Origin: Trissonchulus latispiculum
Taxonomy: Eukaryota; Nematoda; Enoplea; Enoplida; Ironidae
DNA length: 64,000 nucleotides
NCBI GenBank assembly: GCA_030248195.1
Contig: JASAND010004253.1
Span: 40,223 to 104,222, forward strand
Reading direction: 5' to 3'
A program made the translations under genes and the position numbers. Shown in pieces: positions 46,234-59,006 of this stretch (position 1 is the first letter of the stretch; the number at the start of each line of letters is the position of its first letter). A model generated the notes under the pieces. It saw nothing but the letters and a program-made list of their open reading frames with translations. It was not told the origin of the DNA and did not search any database.

Positions 46234-47333
46234 GTCAATCGGGAAAAAACCATTTTTTCAGACTTTTGGACGTGTAGAACTCATTTTTTGGAATTATATA
46301 TGGGAAAATTCTTGTAGTCTGAAGAATGGCAACCCCTACGGATTATTTTCATGTATTAATGGCTTCTGTGGACTGTAGCAATAGAGAGTATATACTTTGT
46401 GATTAATTTCCTGGGGAAAAAAGCCAAAATCGGGAAAAAAGCCAGTCGTCGGGAAAAAAACGCCACTTTGGTCTAAGCATATCCTGAAAGCATAGACCAA
46501 TTCTGAGTGTTCCATCATGTTCAGCATCGCTTATTTACCCTAGGATCGTTGTTTACCGACGCAAATTGCCTTCGTAAAGAACTAAAAACAACTTTTTAGT
46601 TTGCAGCATAAACTGGCTAGGTTTCATCAAATATAACGTAGACATACAAATTTTTTAAAAATTTGCTAAAACGAAGGCTAGCTACAAAATAGTGTTTTCC
46701 AATGAATTCGTAATGCTCTTTTTGGCCAAATGTGCCAGTTTAAGGATGAGATGCCTTGTGTAGCGGCCAGAACGACTGGCGTGACATATTAGTCAAAAAG
46801 TTGCACATTTCAGGGACTACCCACCTACAAACGGTATTGCTCCGTAAAACTTGAATTGCTGATTATTTTCAACATAGTATTAATCCCAAAAATCCAAGAA
46901 AACTGCTCACTATAGGTCTCGAAAGTGACTGGCTTTTTTCCCGATGGGTCAAAATCATCGGGAATAAAAAGCCTCACCTGGGCAGAGACCACGTGACGTC
47001 CTGAATTGTTGACATTTGTGTGAGAACAAAGCCAGACATGTTCCCACTTGATTGCAGTAGAAATTATTCAGATAGCTCTATTGACACTAAAGTTATGAAT
47101 TTTTCAAAAGTTACCGTTTTCCTGCCATTTCCGGAACAAAGTTTTCCAAAAAATGTCGACCCTGCTGTTGACTATATATAGAGGAGAGCCAGAAAGCTAA
47201 AAATCGGCGTGTGGGCTTATATTGAGGCAGTCATTGTACACGCCAAATATTAATGCAATAGCTTCACCCGTTAGGCCACGGCGGTCGTGGCTTTTTTCCC
47301 GAAATTTCGACGTGGCTTTTTTCCCCGATTGAC
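46234..47333. mobile_element. Element with GTCAATCGGGGAAAAA ends
   Basis: The left end GTCAATCGGGAAAAAACC is matched in reverse by the right end (GTCAATCGGGGAAAAAAGCC). It is flanked by TATA (46230-46233 and 47334-47337), or simply TA. GGGAAAAAAGCC recurs inside in both orientations near 46412-46470, 46928-46975 and 47288-47325. No protein is encoded. Confidence 0.7.
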
Positions 47334-47394
47334 TATACTGCTATAACTATGCAAAAAAGCGCCCAAAAATAGAGTTTGAGTCAGGGTTTTTTTT

Positions 47395-48230
47395 GGTCGC
47401 CGAACTTTAGGCCAAATGGCCTCAACGACTCAAATTTTTTAGGCCATCAGCCAAAAAATTTAGGCCATCCAAATTTTGTTAATTTTTAGGTTGTGCGTTA
47501 TTGTACGCATCGTTAAAATTACAGTTCATGTATTCACGCGTTATACATAGGTGTACCAGGCTACAGTTTACCCCCTGTGAGACCCCCCCCACGGAGAGAC
47601 CAGACCCCCCACCCCCCATACCCGACCTCGACTACTCCCCCCCCCCCCAAGCCGAGCTCAGACCCCCCTCCCCCCTAAAATGACGTCCAAACAAGAGAAA
47701 AAAAGCTAAATTTTTGCAAAAATTTTGGCAATTTTTCAAAAATTTTCTCAAAAAATTGTCTAGAAACAGTTAAAAACGCTAACAAATAGGTTTTAAAACG
47801 CAATACGAGTGGTTTTTTTATTAGATTTATGTCGAAAATAGTCGATTTTATGTCCAAAAAGGGACATTTTTATTGGGTACAGTTTGGGTACAGTTTTTTG
47901 AAAATTTCCGATTTTTGAGACCCCCCAAGCCAGATTTGGACTTTTTACTCCCCCCCCAACCCAAACAGGTGGTACACCTATGGCGTTATATATTCAAAAA
48001 TCGCTGTTTAACAACAAATATTGCAATCGCCACTGTTTAACACACTAGAAAAACAACGTTTTTACCTTAAAATGGCAAAAACAGAACCTTGTTAGCATAG
48101 AAATAATAGTGCACGACAGTATTAATGAATTATATAATGAATTTTTATTGAAAATTAAAACAGGTAGGAGCATAAGAGTATGAGCCAAAGAAAGAAAATT
48201 TAAACTAATAGAAATAAAGTTAAACTACAT
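47395..48230. repeat. Dispersed repeat interrupted by a hAT-like MITE
   Basis: A reverse copy of 33590-33990, split at CGCGTTATA by the insertion 47546-47982. Confidence 0.75.
47546..47982. mobile_element. hAT-like MITE, TSD GCGTTATA
   Basis: The perfect 13-bp ends CATAGGTGTACCA are inverted and flanked by GCGTTATA at 47538-47545 and 47983-47990. An 8-bp duplication and a CANNGGTG start fit hAT. The empty site is at about 33838-33858 in reverse. It is 437 bp and C-run rich. Confidence 0.88.
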
Positions 48231-49370
<1,140 letters not shown>

Positions 49371-49374
49371 TGGG

Positions 49375-49495
49375 TATTCGTCGAAAAATTTAGGCCAAAT
49401 GGCCTCAACGGCCAAAATTCTTTAGGCCATCGACTCATAAATTTAGGCCATGGCCTAAGCTATGGCCTAAAAAAACCTTGGTTTGAGCACCAAAA
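49375..49495. repeat. TTTAGGCCA repeat segment
   Basis: TTTAGGCCAAATGGCCTCAA is shared with 47408 and, reversed, with about 33960. TTTAGGCCAT then recurs three times within 60 bp. Confidence 0.7.
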
Positions 49496-50281
49496 TATAT
49501 CGATGATTTTTGACAAAAAATTCCAAAAATTGACAAAAAATTTTTTTGAATATTTTGACCAAAAATCCTTAAAATTTGGCATTTTCTGGGCACCTTATGC
49601 CATGGTGAGTGGGGGGCAGACATGTGCAGGAGGGGAAGTTCTGGGGGGGGGGGGTGAAGCGCGGCCGGAAAGATTTTTCCGGTTTTTTACCGGAAAAATC
49701 CGAATTCTGGGGGGGGGGGTGAGGGACCCCTCTGGGGGGGTGAGCTCAGGTCTGGGGGGTGGGTGAAACCCCCCCCTAAACTCCCCCCCCCCAAGCACAC
49801 GTATGGTGGGGGGCAGCCCAAAAAAGTGGGGGTGGGGCCGGGTGGGGGGGGAGGGGTCGAGTGGGGAGGGGGGACTCAAAAAGTGGGGGGCGCTTCCCCC
49901 CCCCCCCAGTAAAAATGCCCCGTTCGGGGGGGAGGTAAAGTTGGTAGAAAATTGGGGGCGGGGGTATAGCCATGGGGTGAAAAACCCACCCCCTTTTTGG
50001 GGGAAAAAACCCACCCGCCTCCTGGGTCATGGGTTGGAGATATGAGCTCCAAAACATAGTAGCAGGAAGCGCGACTCTTTCTAACCTATGTATGCAAAGA
50101 TCAAGTCATTTGGTTCACTCCTGCTCATTTTATGACATTTTGAAAATGACAACTACTTTTTGGATCAACCATCCAAAAATTTACCAAAAGTTTGGACCGA
50201 TGTAACTTTTGACTGGGTTGGGCTAGAAAAGTTGTGCAAATATCTGCAATGATGGCAACTCTTCCTCTTTGCACACAGCCA
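49496..50281. other. G/C-run-rich stretch without gene
   Basis: Runs of 7-12 G or C alternate with TCAAAAAGTGGGGG-like words. GGGTTTTTCAC and GGGGGAAAAAACCCACCC dyads lie near 49975-50020. Apparent frames are homopolymer by-products. Confidence 0.5.
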
Positions 50282-50780
50282 AAATTAGAAAGATCCGCTG
50301 TACCGTTAGTCTGGCACATTGCCAAACGTGGCGGGGGAAAAACCCACTTTGGGGGGAAAAACCCACCCAAATTTTTAGAAAATTTTTTTAACAACTCAAC
50401 ACGGAAACAGTTAGAGACTATAGCACGGTACTATATATCGAGCACGCTACGTCATCCTATGCGGTCAGATTCGGACAATTTTGCTTACCTGGCTAGCTAT
50501 GGGCTAAAAACCTTAAAAGTGCCATTTCGCTGCTGGAGGACCCAATACAGGTACAATTGTGGATTTTAACAGCCAATTCTACGTAAAAAACCATTCTCTA
50601 CACGATAGAATAATAAGTTATATCAAATTACATAATTTTTAGCATTTTTTAAAAATTGCCCTATGTTAAACTTTATGAAACCTGGCCAGTTGATGCAGCA
50701 TTTTCAACGGCACATGAGATCTCAAAAAAAGCTACTTAGATCGGGTTTTTTGGTTCATATAGTCAGGGGGGGGGGAAACA
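50282..50780. repeat. Inverted repeat, left copy
   Basis: A reverse copy of 55140-56430, minus two insertions there. Shared runs include AGTCTGGCACATTGCCAAAC, GAGCACGCTACGTCATCCTA (left form) and AGCTACTTAGATCGGGTTTT. Confidence 0.8.
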
Positions 50781-51836
50781 TGAATAGGGAAGCAAGCCTC
50801 CAACTTTTTCTTCGTTTGGATTTGGATCGGTTTGAGTATACCGTTACTTACCGTGGGCAAATACCTATCCAATCGTATATTCAAACTTCTCTTACACCTC
50901 TCTCAGCTTTGGCAGTAACAGGATTTGTCCATGTTTTTTTACCCGCGAATCGGGGAAAAAACATGGCACGCATTTCTAGCAAGCAACCATTTAGAGTGGT
51001 TTAAAAGCGTTGTTTCAGCTGTTTTTAGCGTGCAAAACTACCTAGGCACCATTCTAGCGTCACAACAAGCTTAAAACCCGATTTTTTGGTCAAAATGCCA
51101 AATCCGCCGTACCTAACCTGTTTGGGCATGAAACCTGCTGGGAACTGGCCATAATATGCAGAATATCGCTAGAAACAAGTTAGTTGTGTTAAAAATTGCA
51201 ATATCCCATCATTTTTAAAGTTTTTTCAAAATTTTCATTTTTACCATAGAAACTTATGAAACCTGGCATGTTGATGCTGCAAATCAAATTTTCGAGCTAG
51301 AAGCTTCAAAAATGCTCAAAGTTGGCATATTTTCAGTTTTTTTAGCGGTTTTAAAGCATTCTCTTTCCTATAGAAGCATTAGTTACGCCTTCCTGAAGCA
51401 TACGCAAAAATTTGAAAATTTGGTCACCATGTTTTTTCCCCGCTCTAGTGGACCCTATGTGGGGGAAAACATGGTCAAATTTTTTTACTGGGTGCACGTA
51501 GGGGAAAATCACTATTGCCATGTGATAGAGCAAGTCGAATTATGCCCGCATGCAAATTTATAGTAGCCAAAGTTGGATGGTTGGTTAGATATATATATAT
51601 ATGTACTTGCAAACTTTCGAAAATCCTTAGCATTTTGGCCAATTTTGGGAGGTAAACTTTGGTCAAGTACTGTACTTGCAGGATCAAACTTGGAAACCAA
51701 TCTGGTACTGTAGGGTATACTTCTAGACTTGCTCTTTCTAATGGGCTATATATACTAGGCAGCTCCAACTGCTATGGTTGGGGAGTAGGCGACCATGTTT
51801 TTTCCCCTTCTTTTCCGTCATGTTCCCCCCCCCTGA
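50781..51836. other. Repeat-derived stretch with CCATGTTTTTTCCCC hairpins
   Basis: Hairpins CCATGTTTTTTTACCC/GGGGAAAAAACATGG (50928-50966) and CCATGTTTTTTCCCC/GGGGAAAACATGG (51427-51474) look like ends of small elements. ATGAAACCTGGC with GTTGATGC is duplicated near 50676 and 51255. No gene. Confidence 0.5.
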
Positions 51837-52224
51837 CAGTGGCGCACATAGGAACTTTTTTTCAGGGGGGGCGGACCTCAGAAAAATTGGAGGGGTCTGG
51901 AGGCATCGCCCCCCAGAGTTGAAAAATTTTGGACAGCAACGTTTAAAATGCAAAAATAAGCGTAAATTCAGCAAAAACAGAAAAAATTTCGCGCCGAAGG
52001 CGTGAAAATTTTTGGAAAATTTTAAAAAGTTGCTATTGAAAGGTTTAAAACGCTGAAATAAGGGTAAGTTAAGCAAAAGTAAGGCAAATTTCGCGCCGAA
52101 GGCGCGAAAATTTTTAAAATTTTACGTCCGCGCGTGCGCGGACAATATAAATTTTCCTTTACAATTAGGTTTCGGGGGGGCGGCCGCACCCCCCCCCCCG
52201 CCCCCCCCCTTATGTGCGCCCCTG
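51837..52224. mobile_element. hAT-like MITE, TSD CCCCCTGA
   Basis: The ends CAGTGGCGCACATAGG and (reversed) CAGGGGCGCACATAAGG are inverted, with CCCCCTGA at 51829-51836 and 52225-52232. It contains two GC-hairpin/A4T5 motifs (51990-52014 and 52092-52115). Confidence 0.88.
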
Positions 52225-52607
52225 CCCCCTGACTATACTAACTAAAAAAGGGTTGAATTTTACACTGGAAGTGCCAGAATTGCGATACAACAATTTTTAA
52301 GACCTGTGAGGGGTGGGTTTATTTTCCCCCCATTTGGGTTTTTCCCCCATTGGGTTTTTTCCCCCCGCTACTTTTTGCATTATACCGCTCTAACAGTACA
52401 ACATAGAGAAGTGCAAATAGGCTTAATAGAAAGTTCTAAGTATATACGCCAAGCCCTTATAATAAAAAAGTTCCAGCCAAAATCGAAAATGTGGGTTTCC
52501 CCCCATGGCTATAACCCCGCAACCCCCCCCCCCCCCCGGTGAAACTATGCCCCCCTGGTGAAATTATGCCCCCCCGGGTGAAACTATGGCTAACACACCT
52601 ATGACGT

Positions 52608-52982
52608 CCTGGCTTACTTCTAGGCCAAAATTTATGGGGGGGGGCGATATGGGGGGGCCTCGACGAAGCCCCCCCCATCGATGAGGGCGGGGGGCTCACC
52701 GAAAATGGGGGGGCATATTTTTGACAAATTTTTAGGTTTTTTTGCGTAAAAAATGCTAAAAATCGCTAAAAAATAACTAATTTTGGGTGTTTTTTAAGCT
52801 AAAATAGTGGAAATTTAGGTAAAAATCCGGCGAGGCCGGAAAAATTTTTGAAAATTTTGGCTAAAAATGGTAAAAAATGGCAATTTTTGGGGTTATGGGG
52901 GGGAGCTCGGAATTTATGGGGGGGGGCTCCTCGAATGGGGGGGAGGTAGCCGAACGGGGCCCCCCCAGTAGAAGTCAGCCAG
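52608..52982. mobile_element. MITE with CTGGCTTACTTCTA ends
   Basis: The ends CTGGCTTACTTCTAGG and (reversed) CTGGCTGACTTCTACTGG are inverted. No clear target duplication. It contains CCGGCGAGGCCGG followed by AAAAATTTTTG at 52826-52850. Same family as 53906-54214. Confidence 0.68.
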
Positions 52983-52992
52983 ACCCCTATAC

Positions 52993-53275
52993 CAGGTCCG
53001 CACCCAGGATTTTGAAAAGGGGGGTCCAAGGGAAAACGCAACGGGGGGTCTGGGGGGCGGAGCCCCCCAGAAGTTGAAGAATTTTTGCATTTTTGCCCAA
53101 AAACAGTACACTGGACGTTTATTTCTTGCAAAAAGTGAATTATCGCGCCGACGGCGCGAAAATTTTTTAAAAATAGCAGTTTTTGCCATAAAAATAGCAA
53201 AAATTTCCCATTTTGTAATCCCAAAAGGGGGGGGGGGTCTAGACCCCTTGAACTCCCCCCCTGGGTGCGGCCTTG
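52993..53275. mobile_element. hAT-like MITE, TSD CCCTATAC
   Basis: The ends CAGGTCCGCACCCAGG and (reversed) CAAGGCCGCACCCAGG are inverted, with CCCTATAC at 52985-52992 and 53276-53283. It contains CGCGCCGACGGCGCG followed by AAAATTTTTT. Confidence 0.88.
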
Positions 53276-53283
53276 CCCTATAC

Positions 53284-53905
53284 CCCCCAATTCGGACCTC
53301 AGAAATTTCTACAAGACGCAATGTTTTATGTATTTTAATTTTAACGCTGTTTTAGTCAAAACAAGGCTTGTTTTATCGTTTGGCCACGTTTACACGGTTT
53401 TAAATCTTTAAGGCAAAAGGTTGTAAAGGTTTTAAAGGTTTTAATGCTTTTAGCACCCAAGCCCCCCAAAAATAATTTTGAGGCCATTAATTAACCCCGC
53501 CTCCCAAGATTTTTTGACTTAACCTCGCCCAACTTTCGGCTACCCCCCCCCTTTAAAAATATGGGGGTATATATACCCCCATCACATTTCGGGAGTCGAC
53601 CACCAAAAAGATTTAGCCCTCCATAGGTGTAACGGGGATTTGTGGTGGGGCCCCCCTCCCCCGCAATTTGGGGGGACCCTGGTTTAGACCCCCCCAAAAC
53701 GTGTGTTGGGGAGGGGGAGGGGTGAGGGAGGGAGACCCTAACCCCAAATGGAGGGGTCACAGACATAGTTTCCTTTGGGGGGGGGGTCGGGGGGTATATA
53801 TCCTCCCCGAAAGTATCGACCAAATTACCCCCCCCCAGATTTTTTGACTTACCCTCCCCCTACTTTTGGCTTCCCCCCCTATAAAATATGGGGTAGATAT
53901 ATACC
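53284..53905. repeat. C-run module with CCCCCATCACATTTCGG
   Basis: The same module as 29760-29810, 30170-30200 and 54215-54300. About 53565-53600 holds the empty site of the MITE at 53906 (TATATATACCCCCATCAC). Confidence 0.7.
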
Positions 53906-54214
53906 CTGGCTTATTTTTAGTTTGGGCCGCCCCCCATTCGGCGACCTCCCCCCCCCATTCGAAGAGCCCCCCATAAATTCCGACCACCCCGTAACCCCAA
54001 AAATTCCCAAATTTTCCCATTTTCACCCTAAATTTTCAAAAATTTTCCCGACTTCGCCGGATTTTTGACCAAATTTTCACTATTTATCCTAAAAACCACT
54101 TAAAATTAGTCATTTTTCAGCGATTTTTAGCAAGTTTTACGCAAAAATAGCAAAAATTCGAAAAAATTTCCAAAAATATGCCCCCCCATAACTTTTTGCC
54201 TAAAAAGAAGCCAG
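53906..54214. mobile_element. MITE with CTGGCTTATTTTTA ends, TSD ATACC
   Basis: The ends CTGGCTTATTTTTAG and (reversed) CTGGCTTCTTTTTAGG are inverted, flanked by ATACC at 53901-53905 and 54215-54219. It contains the GC-hairpin motif near 54036-54067. Confidence 0.83.
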
Positions 54215-54950
54215 ATACCCCCATCACATTTCGGGGGTCCACCACCAAAGTTCCAAGATTTAGCCCTCCATAGGTGTAACGGGGACTGGGGAGGTACCCC
54301 CATCACATTTCGGAGGTCGGCCAAGATTTACCCCCCCAGACCCAAAGTTCCAGGGAAACTATGCCCTCCCCCCCAAAAAAAATTTTTGCTACGTACCTCT
54401 CCCTCCAAATCGGCCTTCGGCCGACCCCCCACACTAAAACAATCAACCCCCTACCCAAATTTTTAAAAATTTTTAGCCAAAAAACGAAATTTCTCAAAGA
54501 ACTAGCGCAAAATTGCTAAAATTCGCTTAATGATATACCTTAAAAATCGCTACAAATTACCCCCATCACATTTCGGAGGTCGGCCAAGATTTACCCCCCC
54601 CCCTGACCCAAAGTTCCAAGGAAACTATGGTTACAGACCCTCCCCCTAAAAAATTTTTTCTACCCCTCCCCCCAAATCAGCCTTCGGCCGACCCCCCTCC
54701 GTAAAATTTTCAACGCCCTACCTAAATTTTTGCAAATTTTTAGCCATATTCGAAAATTTTCAGAAAATTAGCGAAAAATTGCTAAAATTTGCTTAATTAC
54801 CTTAAAAATCGCTAACAATAGCTCAAAATTGGAAAAGTTTTCAGTTTTTAACGAGAAACCGATTTTTCTCCTTCCCGCCCTCTCGAAAATTCTTCTTACT
54901 CCCCTCCCCCAACCCAAATAGACTTTTTCGAAAAAGAAACGTTGGGGGGA
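54215..54950. repeat. C-run module, tandemly duplicated
   Basis: About 54296-54555 and 54558-54800 are direct copies about 262 bp apart, each starting CCCCCATCACATTTCGGAGG and including CAAGATTTACCCCCCC and CCTTCGGCCGACCCCCC. Confidence 0.78.
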
Positions 54951-55139
54951 CCAGTTGGGGGGAACGTACCCTCCCGTCCAAAAGGTTCTGGGGGGGTTGA
55001 GACAATGGTTGGGGGATAAAAACCCAATGGTGGAGAAGGAAACATCAAATGGGAGGAAAGGAAACCCACCCCTTACAGGTCTTAAAATTTGGCGTAGCGC
55101 AATTCTGACACCTCCTCCAAAAGTCAGCTCTTTTTAATT
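54951..55139. other. Short unassigned stretch
   Basis: GGGGGAACGTACCCTCCC and GGAGGAAAGG words; no gene seen. Confidence 0.4.
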
Positions 55140-55234
55140 TGGTATAAACCAAAAAACCCGATCTAAGTAGCTTTTTTGAGATCTTATGTGCCGTTGAAAA
55201 TGCAGCATCAACTGGACAGGTTTCATAAAGTTTA

Positions 55235-55270
55235 ACACACACACACACACACACACAAACACACACACGT
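55235..55270. repeat. (AC)n microsatellite
   Basis: About 16 AC units with one interruption, at the insertion point of the next element. Confidence 0.93.
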
Positions 55271-55273
55271 GTG

Positions 55274-55676
55274 CTGGGTTTATTTTACTAGGGGGGGGGG
55301 CGGGAGGGCGCCCCCACTTTTTGGGCCTTCCTACTCGAGCTCCTCCCCCTCATTCGGCCCCACCCCCACCATTTTGGGCTTCCCCCCCCCCCACTCACCC
55401 TAAGGTGCCCAGAAATTGCCAAATTTTTAGGATTTTTGGTCAAACTTCTCCTGCTTCGTCGGAAATGTTTGATCAAAAATTGCCTTTTTTGGCTCTAAAA
55501 CTTGATTTTTGAGCACTTTTAAGCATATGTAGTTAGCAGTGTATGTGGAAAAACAGGCTATTTATACATCATTTTTAGCATTTTTGCGCCATTTTATCCC
55601 CCCACTTTTCGACCTCCCCCCCCGCTAGTGGGGTCCCCCCACTCTCCCCCACTTATTTTTGCCTAAAATAAACCCC
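55274..55676. mobile_element. Probable MITE with GGGTTTATTTTA ends
   Basis: The ends CTGGGTTTATTTTACT and (reversed) GGGGTTTATTTTAGGC are inverted. It is a diverged relative of the CTGGCTTATTTTTA family, absent from the left repeat copy near 50665. The duplication cannot be read because the target is an AC repeat. Confidence 0.65.
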
Positions 55677-55946
55677 GATGTGTGTATATAAACATAGGGC
55701 AATTTTTGAAAAATGCTGAAAACGATGTAATTTGATAAAACTTCTATCGTCTATCGTGTACAGAATGGTTTTTTACGTACAATTGACTGTTAAAATCAAA
55801 CTTGCACCTATACTGGGTCCTCCAGCAGTGACACTTTTAGGCACAGGCACAGCAAATGGCACGTTTAGGGTTTTTAGCCTCTAGCAAGCCAGGTAAGCAA
55901 AATTCTCCGAATCTGACCGAATAGGATGACGCAGCGTGCTCGATAG

Positions 55947-56284
55947 CTGGCTTATTTTTACTGGGGGTGGGGGTGGGGGGCCGCCCCCATTCGGCGACCT
56001 CCCCCCCCCGTAACCCAAAAAATTGCCAATTTTTACCATTTTTACCCTAAATTTTCGAAATATTTTCCGGCCTCGCCGGATTTTTAACGAAATTTTCACT
56101 ATTTTAGCGTAAAAAACACCTAAAATTAGTCATTTTTTAGCGATTTTTGGCATTTTTTGCACAAAAAACGTAAAAAATTAGCATAGCAAAATTTTTCCAA
56201 AAATATGCCCCCCCCCCATTTTTGGTGAGCCATGGGGGGCAACTTCGAGCCCCCCCCATAAATTTTGGCCTAAAAATAAGCCAG
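55947..56284. mobile_element. MITE with CTGGCTTATTTTTA ends, TSD GATAG
   Basis: The ends CTGGCTTATTTTTA are inverted, flanked by GATAG at 55942-55946 and 56285-56289. It is absent from the paralogous copy near 50440. It contains CCGGCCTCGCCGG with TATTTT upstream. Confidence 0.85.
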
Positions 56285-56430
56285 GATAGTACCGTGCTAT
56301 AGTCTCTAACTGTTTCTATGTTGAGTTGTTAAAAATGTTTCAAACAAATTTGGGTAGGTCCCCCCCAAAGTGGGTTTTTTCGCACCACGTTTGGCAATGT
56401 GCCAGACTAACGGTGCATCGGATCAGACTA

Positions 56431-57194
56431 ATTTAATTTATAATAGAGGACCACGAAAGAAAAAACGTACAAACTACAAATGAAGGTAGACGTCAAAGCT
56501 GTGAAAGAATTGCGTCGAAGGCCCTAAATTGTTTGAACAAACAGTCTTCCGTAGTTCAAAATCTTCAGAGAAATTAGTAAAATTTTGCTTCTGAAACTCA
56601 AAATCTCTGTGTGTTTTAAAGTGTGTTTTTCTGAATTAGTTATAGTTGGGAGCTCTGGCTGTCTATTATCATGAAAAATAATTCCAGCTCCGGGGCGTTA
56701 CTAATCCTGGTGGGTGGTTTTTTGGCTATTTTCCTGTTGATGCTGTGTTAACCCTGCTGTTTGAATTTTAGCCCTTTTTTGGTGAAAAACAGGCTTATCG
56801 TCCAATAAACGAAGCCATTTTCAAATGTGTGGTTACTGATATTTCAATGCGTGAGATTTGCATCAGTGGTTGGATTCAACTAAAGGAACGTCATAGACCA
56901 TTGAAGGTGTTCGAAGAGTCAAAGTTGCTGGCTTAATTATATTGTATACGTTATACTAAGAAGTGAGGGGGGGCGTCCCCTCCATCCCCCACTAAAGAAA
57001 ATCCACCAAATGGTGGTTGCTGTGGCCTACGACTCTGTGTGAGTCAGGCCTATAGCTGCTTTTTGATAAAAATCGGGTGAAGTTTTGTCATGCTTGCGAT
57101 AAGAGGGGGCATCTAGAATTTTGAAAAACAAGCGATCAGAATAGCCAGTTTTTGACTAAAGTTATGTATATACTTAAAGTTTTGCGTGGGCTCC
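56431..57194. other. No recognisable gene
   Basis: Mixed-composition sequence with no motif-bearing frame and no clear repeat. Confidence 0.5.
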
Positions 57195-57560
57195 CAATAT
57201 GCAGGTATTTTTTAGGGATTTTTTTCCGGGGGAGGGGCTTCCCGGGGGCCCCCCGGGCCCAGGGGGGGGGGGAGAAATTTTCGCGGGGGGGGGGGAGATT
57301 TTTTGCAAAAATGAGCCAAAAATGGTATTTTTTGGCGTATTTTGCATGGTGAAACACAAAAAGTTCTCAAAAATGCCCGGATTTAAGGTAAAAATAGCCA
57401 TTTTTACGAAAACATGTCCGGCGAAGCCGGAAAATTTTTGAAAATTAGACTATTTTTGGAAAAAATGTAGACCTCATTAAGGGGGAAGACCAAAATCCCG
57501 GGGGGGCGATTTCGGGGGGGAGGCATTTTCGGGGGGGGGAGGTCAATTTCGGGTGGGGGC
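57195..57560. repeat. G-run module A, uninterrupted copy
   Basis: A paralogue of 43400-43985. It carries the empty site GCCAAAAATGGTATTTTT and the motif CCGGCGAAGCCGGAAAATTT near 57417. Confidence 0.78.
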
Positions 57561-57659
57561 CCACCCCCCCTGTAAAAATACCCTGAATATGGAGAGGTTA
57601 AGGGGGCCCCCGTCCGTCTGCTTCGATATATATGAATTTGTCAAAAATGGCTAATTTTT

Positions 57660-57810
57660 CGTGACTATGTCTGAAATGTACACGGATATACGGATATATA
57701 TATATATATATACGTACGTATACGGAATACGGATATCCGGATTTTTTTCTCAAATCGGATATGATCCGGATATAAAAATTATCCGGATATCCATTGCCCA
57801 TCACTAATTA
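57660..57810. repeat. GGATAT/ATCCGG repeat region
   Basis: Repeated ACGGATATACGG, an (AT)n tract and ATCCGGATATCC, ending GCCCATCACTAA. It may be the end of a larger element. Confidence 0.6.
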
Positions 57811-58715
57811 TTGTGCATATATAGATTTTCTTGATGCAGTACGTATCGTACTTAACAATTAATATCGGGCAGTACTATTAGTTTGCATTCAAATTTTGTA
57901 GAAAGCATTGTGTCAGCCGGAGCAGTGGTACATTTTGTGTGTGCATGACGATAAACTTCCCTTCATTGAAATCTATGGCGATAAGCGGGTAAGTGTTCTA
58001 TATGTGTGTCGGTAAGTGTTCTATATGCTTGTATCCAGCTAAGAAAATTTGTGTCAGGACACGCTCCTGGACACAAAAAACCGTGTGGGAGGGGCAGGTT
58101 GTAAATGCCAGAAGGACTAGGTTAATAGCGCACTAATATGGACCAGCTTAGCTGAACAACCCATATTCTCGGAAACTGCCCGGACTGATGCTGATTCAGT
58201 AGCAGTTTACCAATTTGTGAGCATAGCTCTGCGTATGCAACCATATATGTAGTTGTGTTCGTAATACATAATAATTATATACATAATTAATACAACTTAT
58301 TAATACAACATTATTAATACAACTTATAACAGATTTCGTAAACTTTTTGCGGTGTTCGAGAAAATTTTAGCATTGCTAAAATCTTGCCAAATTTCGCAAA
58401 ATTATGCGAACTTTAGCGAACTATGCGACGGCATCAAATGTAGAGTCTAAACTAGATTTTAATAATTTTCTGTCAATTATTGGTAGATATGGAGAAACCA
58501 CTCAAATTATAGCTAGCTAAGGATTCCGCGAAGTTATACCTAGCTAAATTTTTCGCGAATTTCTCTAAATTTAGCGAAATGGCGCCAAGTGCGCGAAGTT
58601 TATGGTTTCCGCGAACTTCGGAAAAAATTGACTTTGTATATATATACTTTGGTATGCATATAAACCACTTCTCTAAGTCGTGTCATTATTATTTAGTCGC
58701 TATTTCACTCATATT
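57811..58715. other. No gene; fragment of the 38.3-kb repeat
   Basis: About 58085-58170 resembles the arms of 38296-39090 (AGGACTAGGTT, CAACCCATATTC). About 58320-58640 repeats GCGAA and TTTCGCGAA words. Otherwise unassigned. Confidence 0.5.
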
Positions 58716-58741
58716 ATAGGGGTCGCTACCGTGACCCCTAT
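58716..58741. other. 26-nt hairpin
   Basis: ATAGGGGTCGC, loop TACC, GTGACCCCTAT: an 11-bp stem with one G-T pair and a 4-base loop, preceded by CATATT as at 40996. Confidence 0.82.
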
Positions 58742-58794
58742 GATTAACGGTTATTTGGTAAGGATAAATAATAAAGTCTGAAAAAAACCAATGG

Positions 58795-59006
58795 AAAAAC
58801 CAACCTTTAGGAAGAAACCAACACCAATATGTGCAACCCTCTAGCTTGCATACTAAAATTTCCGTAATTGCTAAAAATCAGTTGTGTTTTTGCTAAAACT
58901 GCATTTTTATGATGCCATCCTACGGGATACCAATTAGTTGATAACCTTGCCTCCGATAATTGGCCTCAAATAGTCCTTCATATCGACACTCTTTGTTTGA
59001 TTTTCC
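58795..59006. repeat. Fragment of the GGTGNTG TTAA family
   Basis: A diverged copy of about 27380-27570 (GCAACCCTCTAGCTTGCAT, TTGTGTTTTTGC, CCTACGGGATA). Confidence 0.65.

Larger units (their letters stand above)
55140..56430. repeat. Inverted repeat, right copy, with two insertions
   Basis: A reverse copy of 50282-50780. It is interrupted at about 55274-55676 and at 55947-56284. Confidence 0.8.

Noticed and set aside
49595..50057. Proline/glycine-rich frames that look like low-complexity proteins
   Set aside because: They come from G and C homopolymers and are open in several frames at once.
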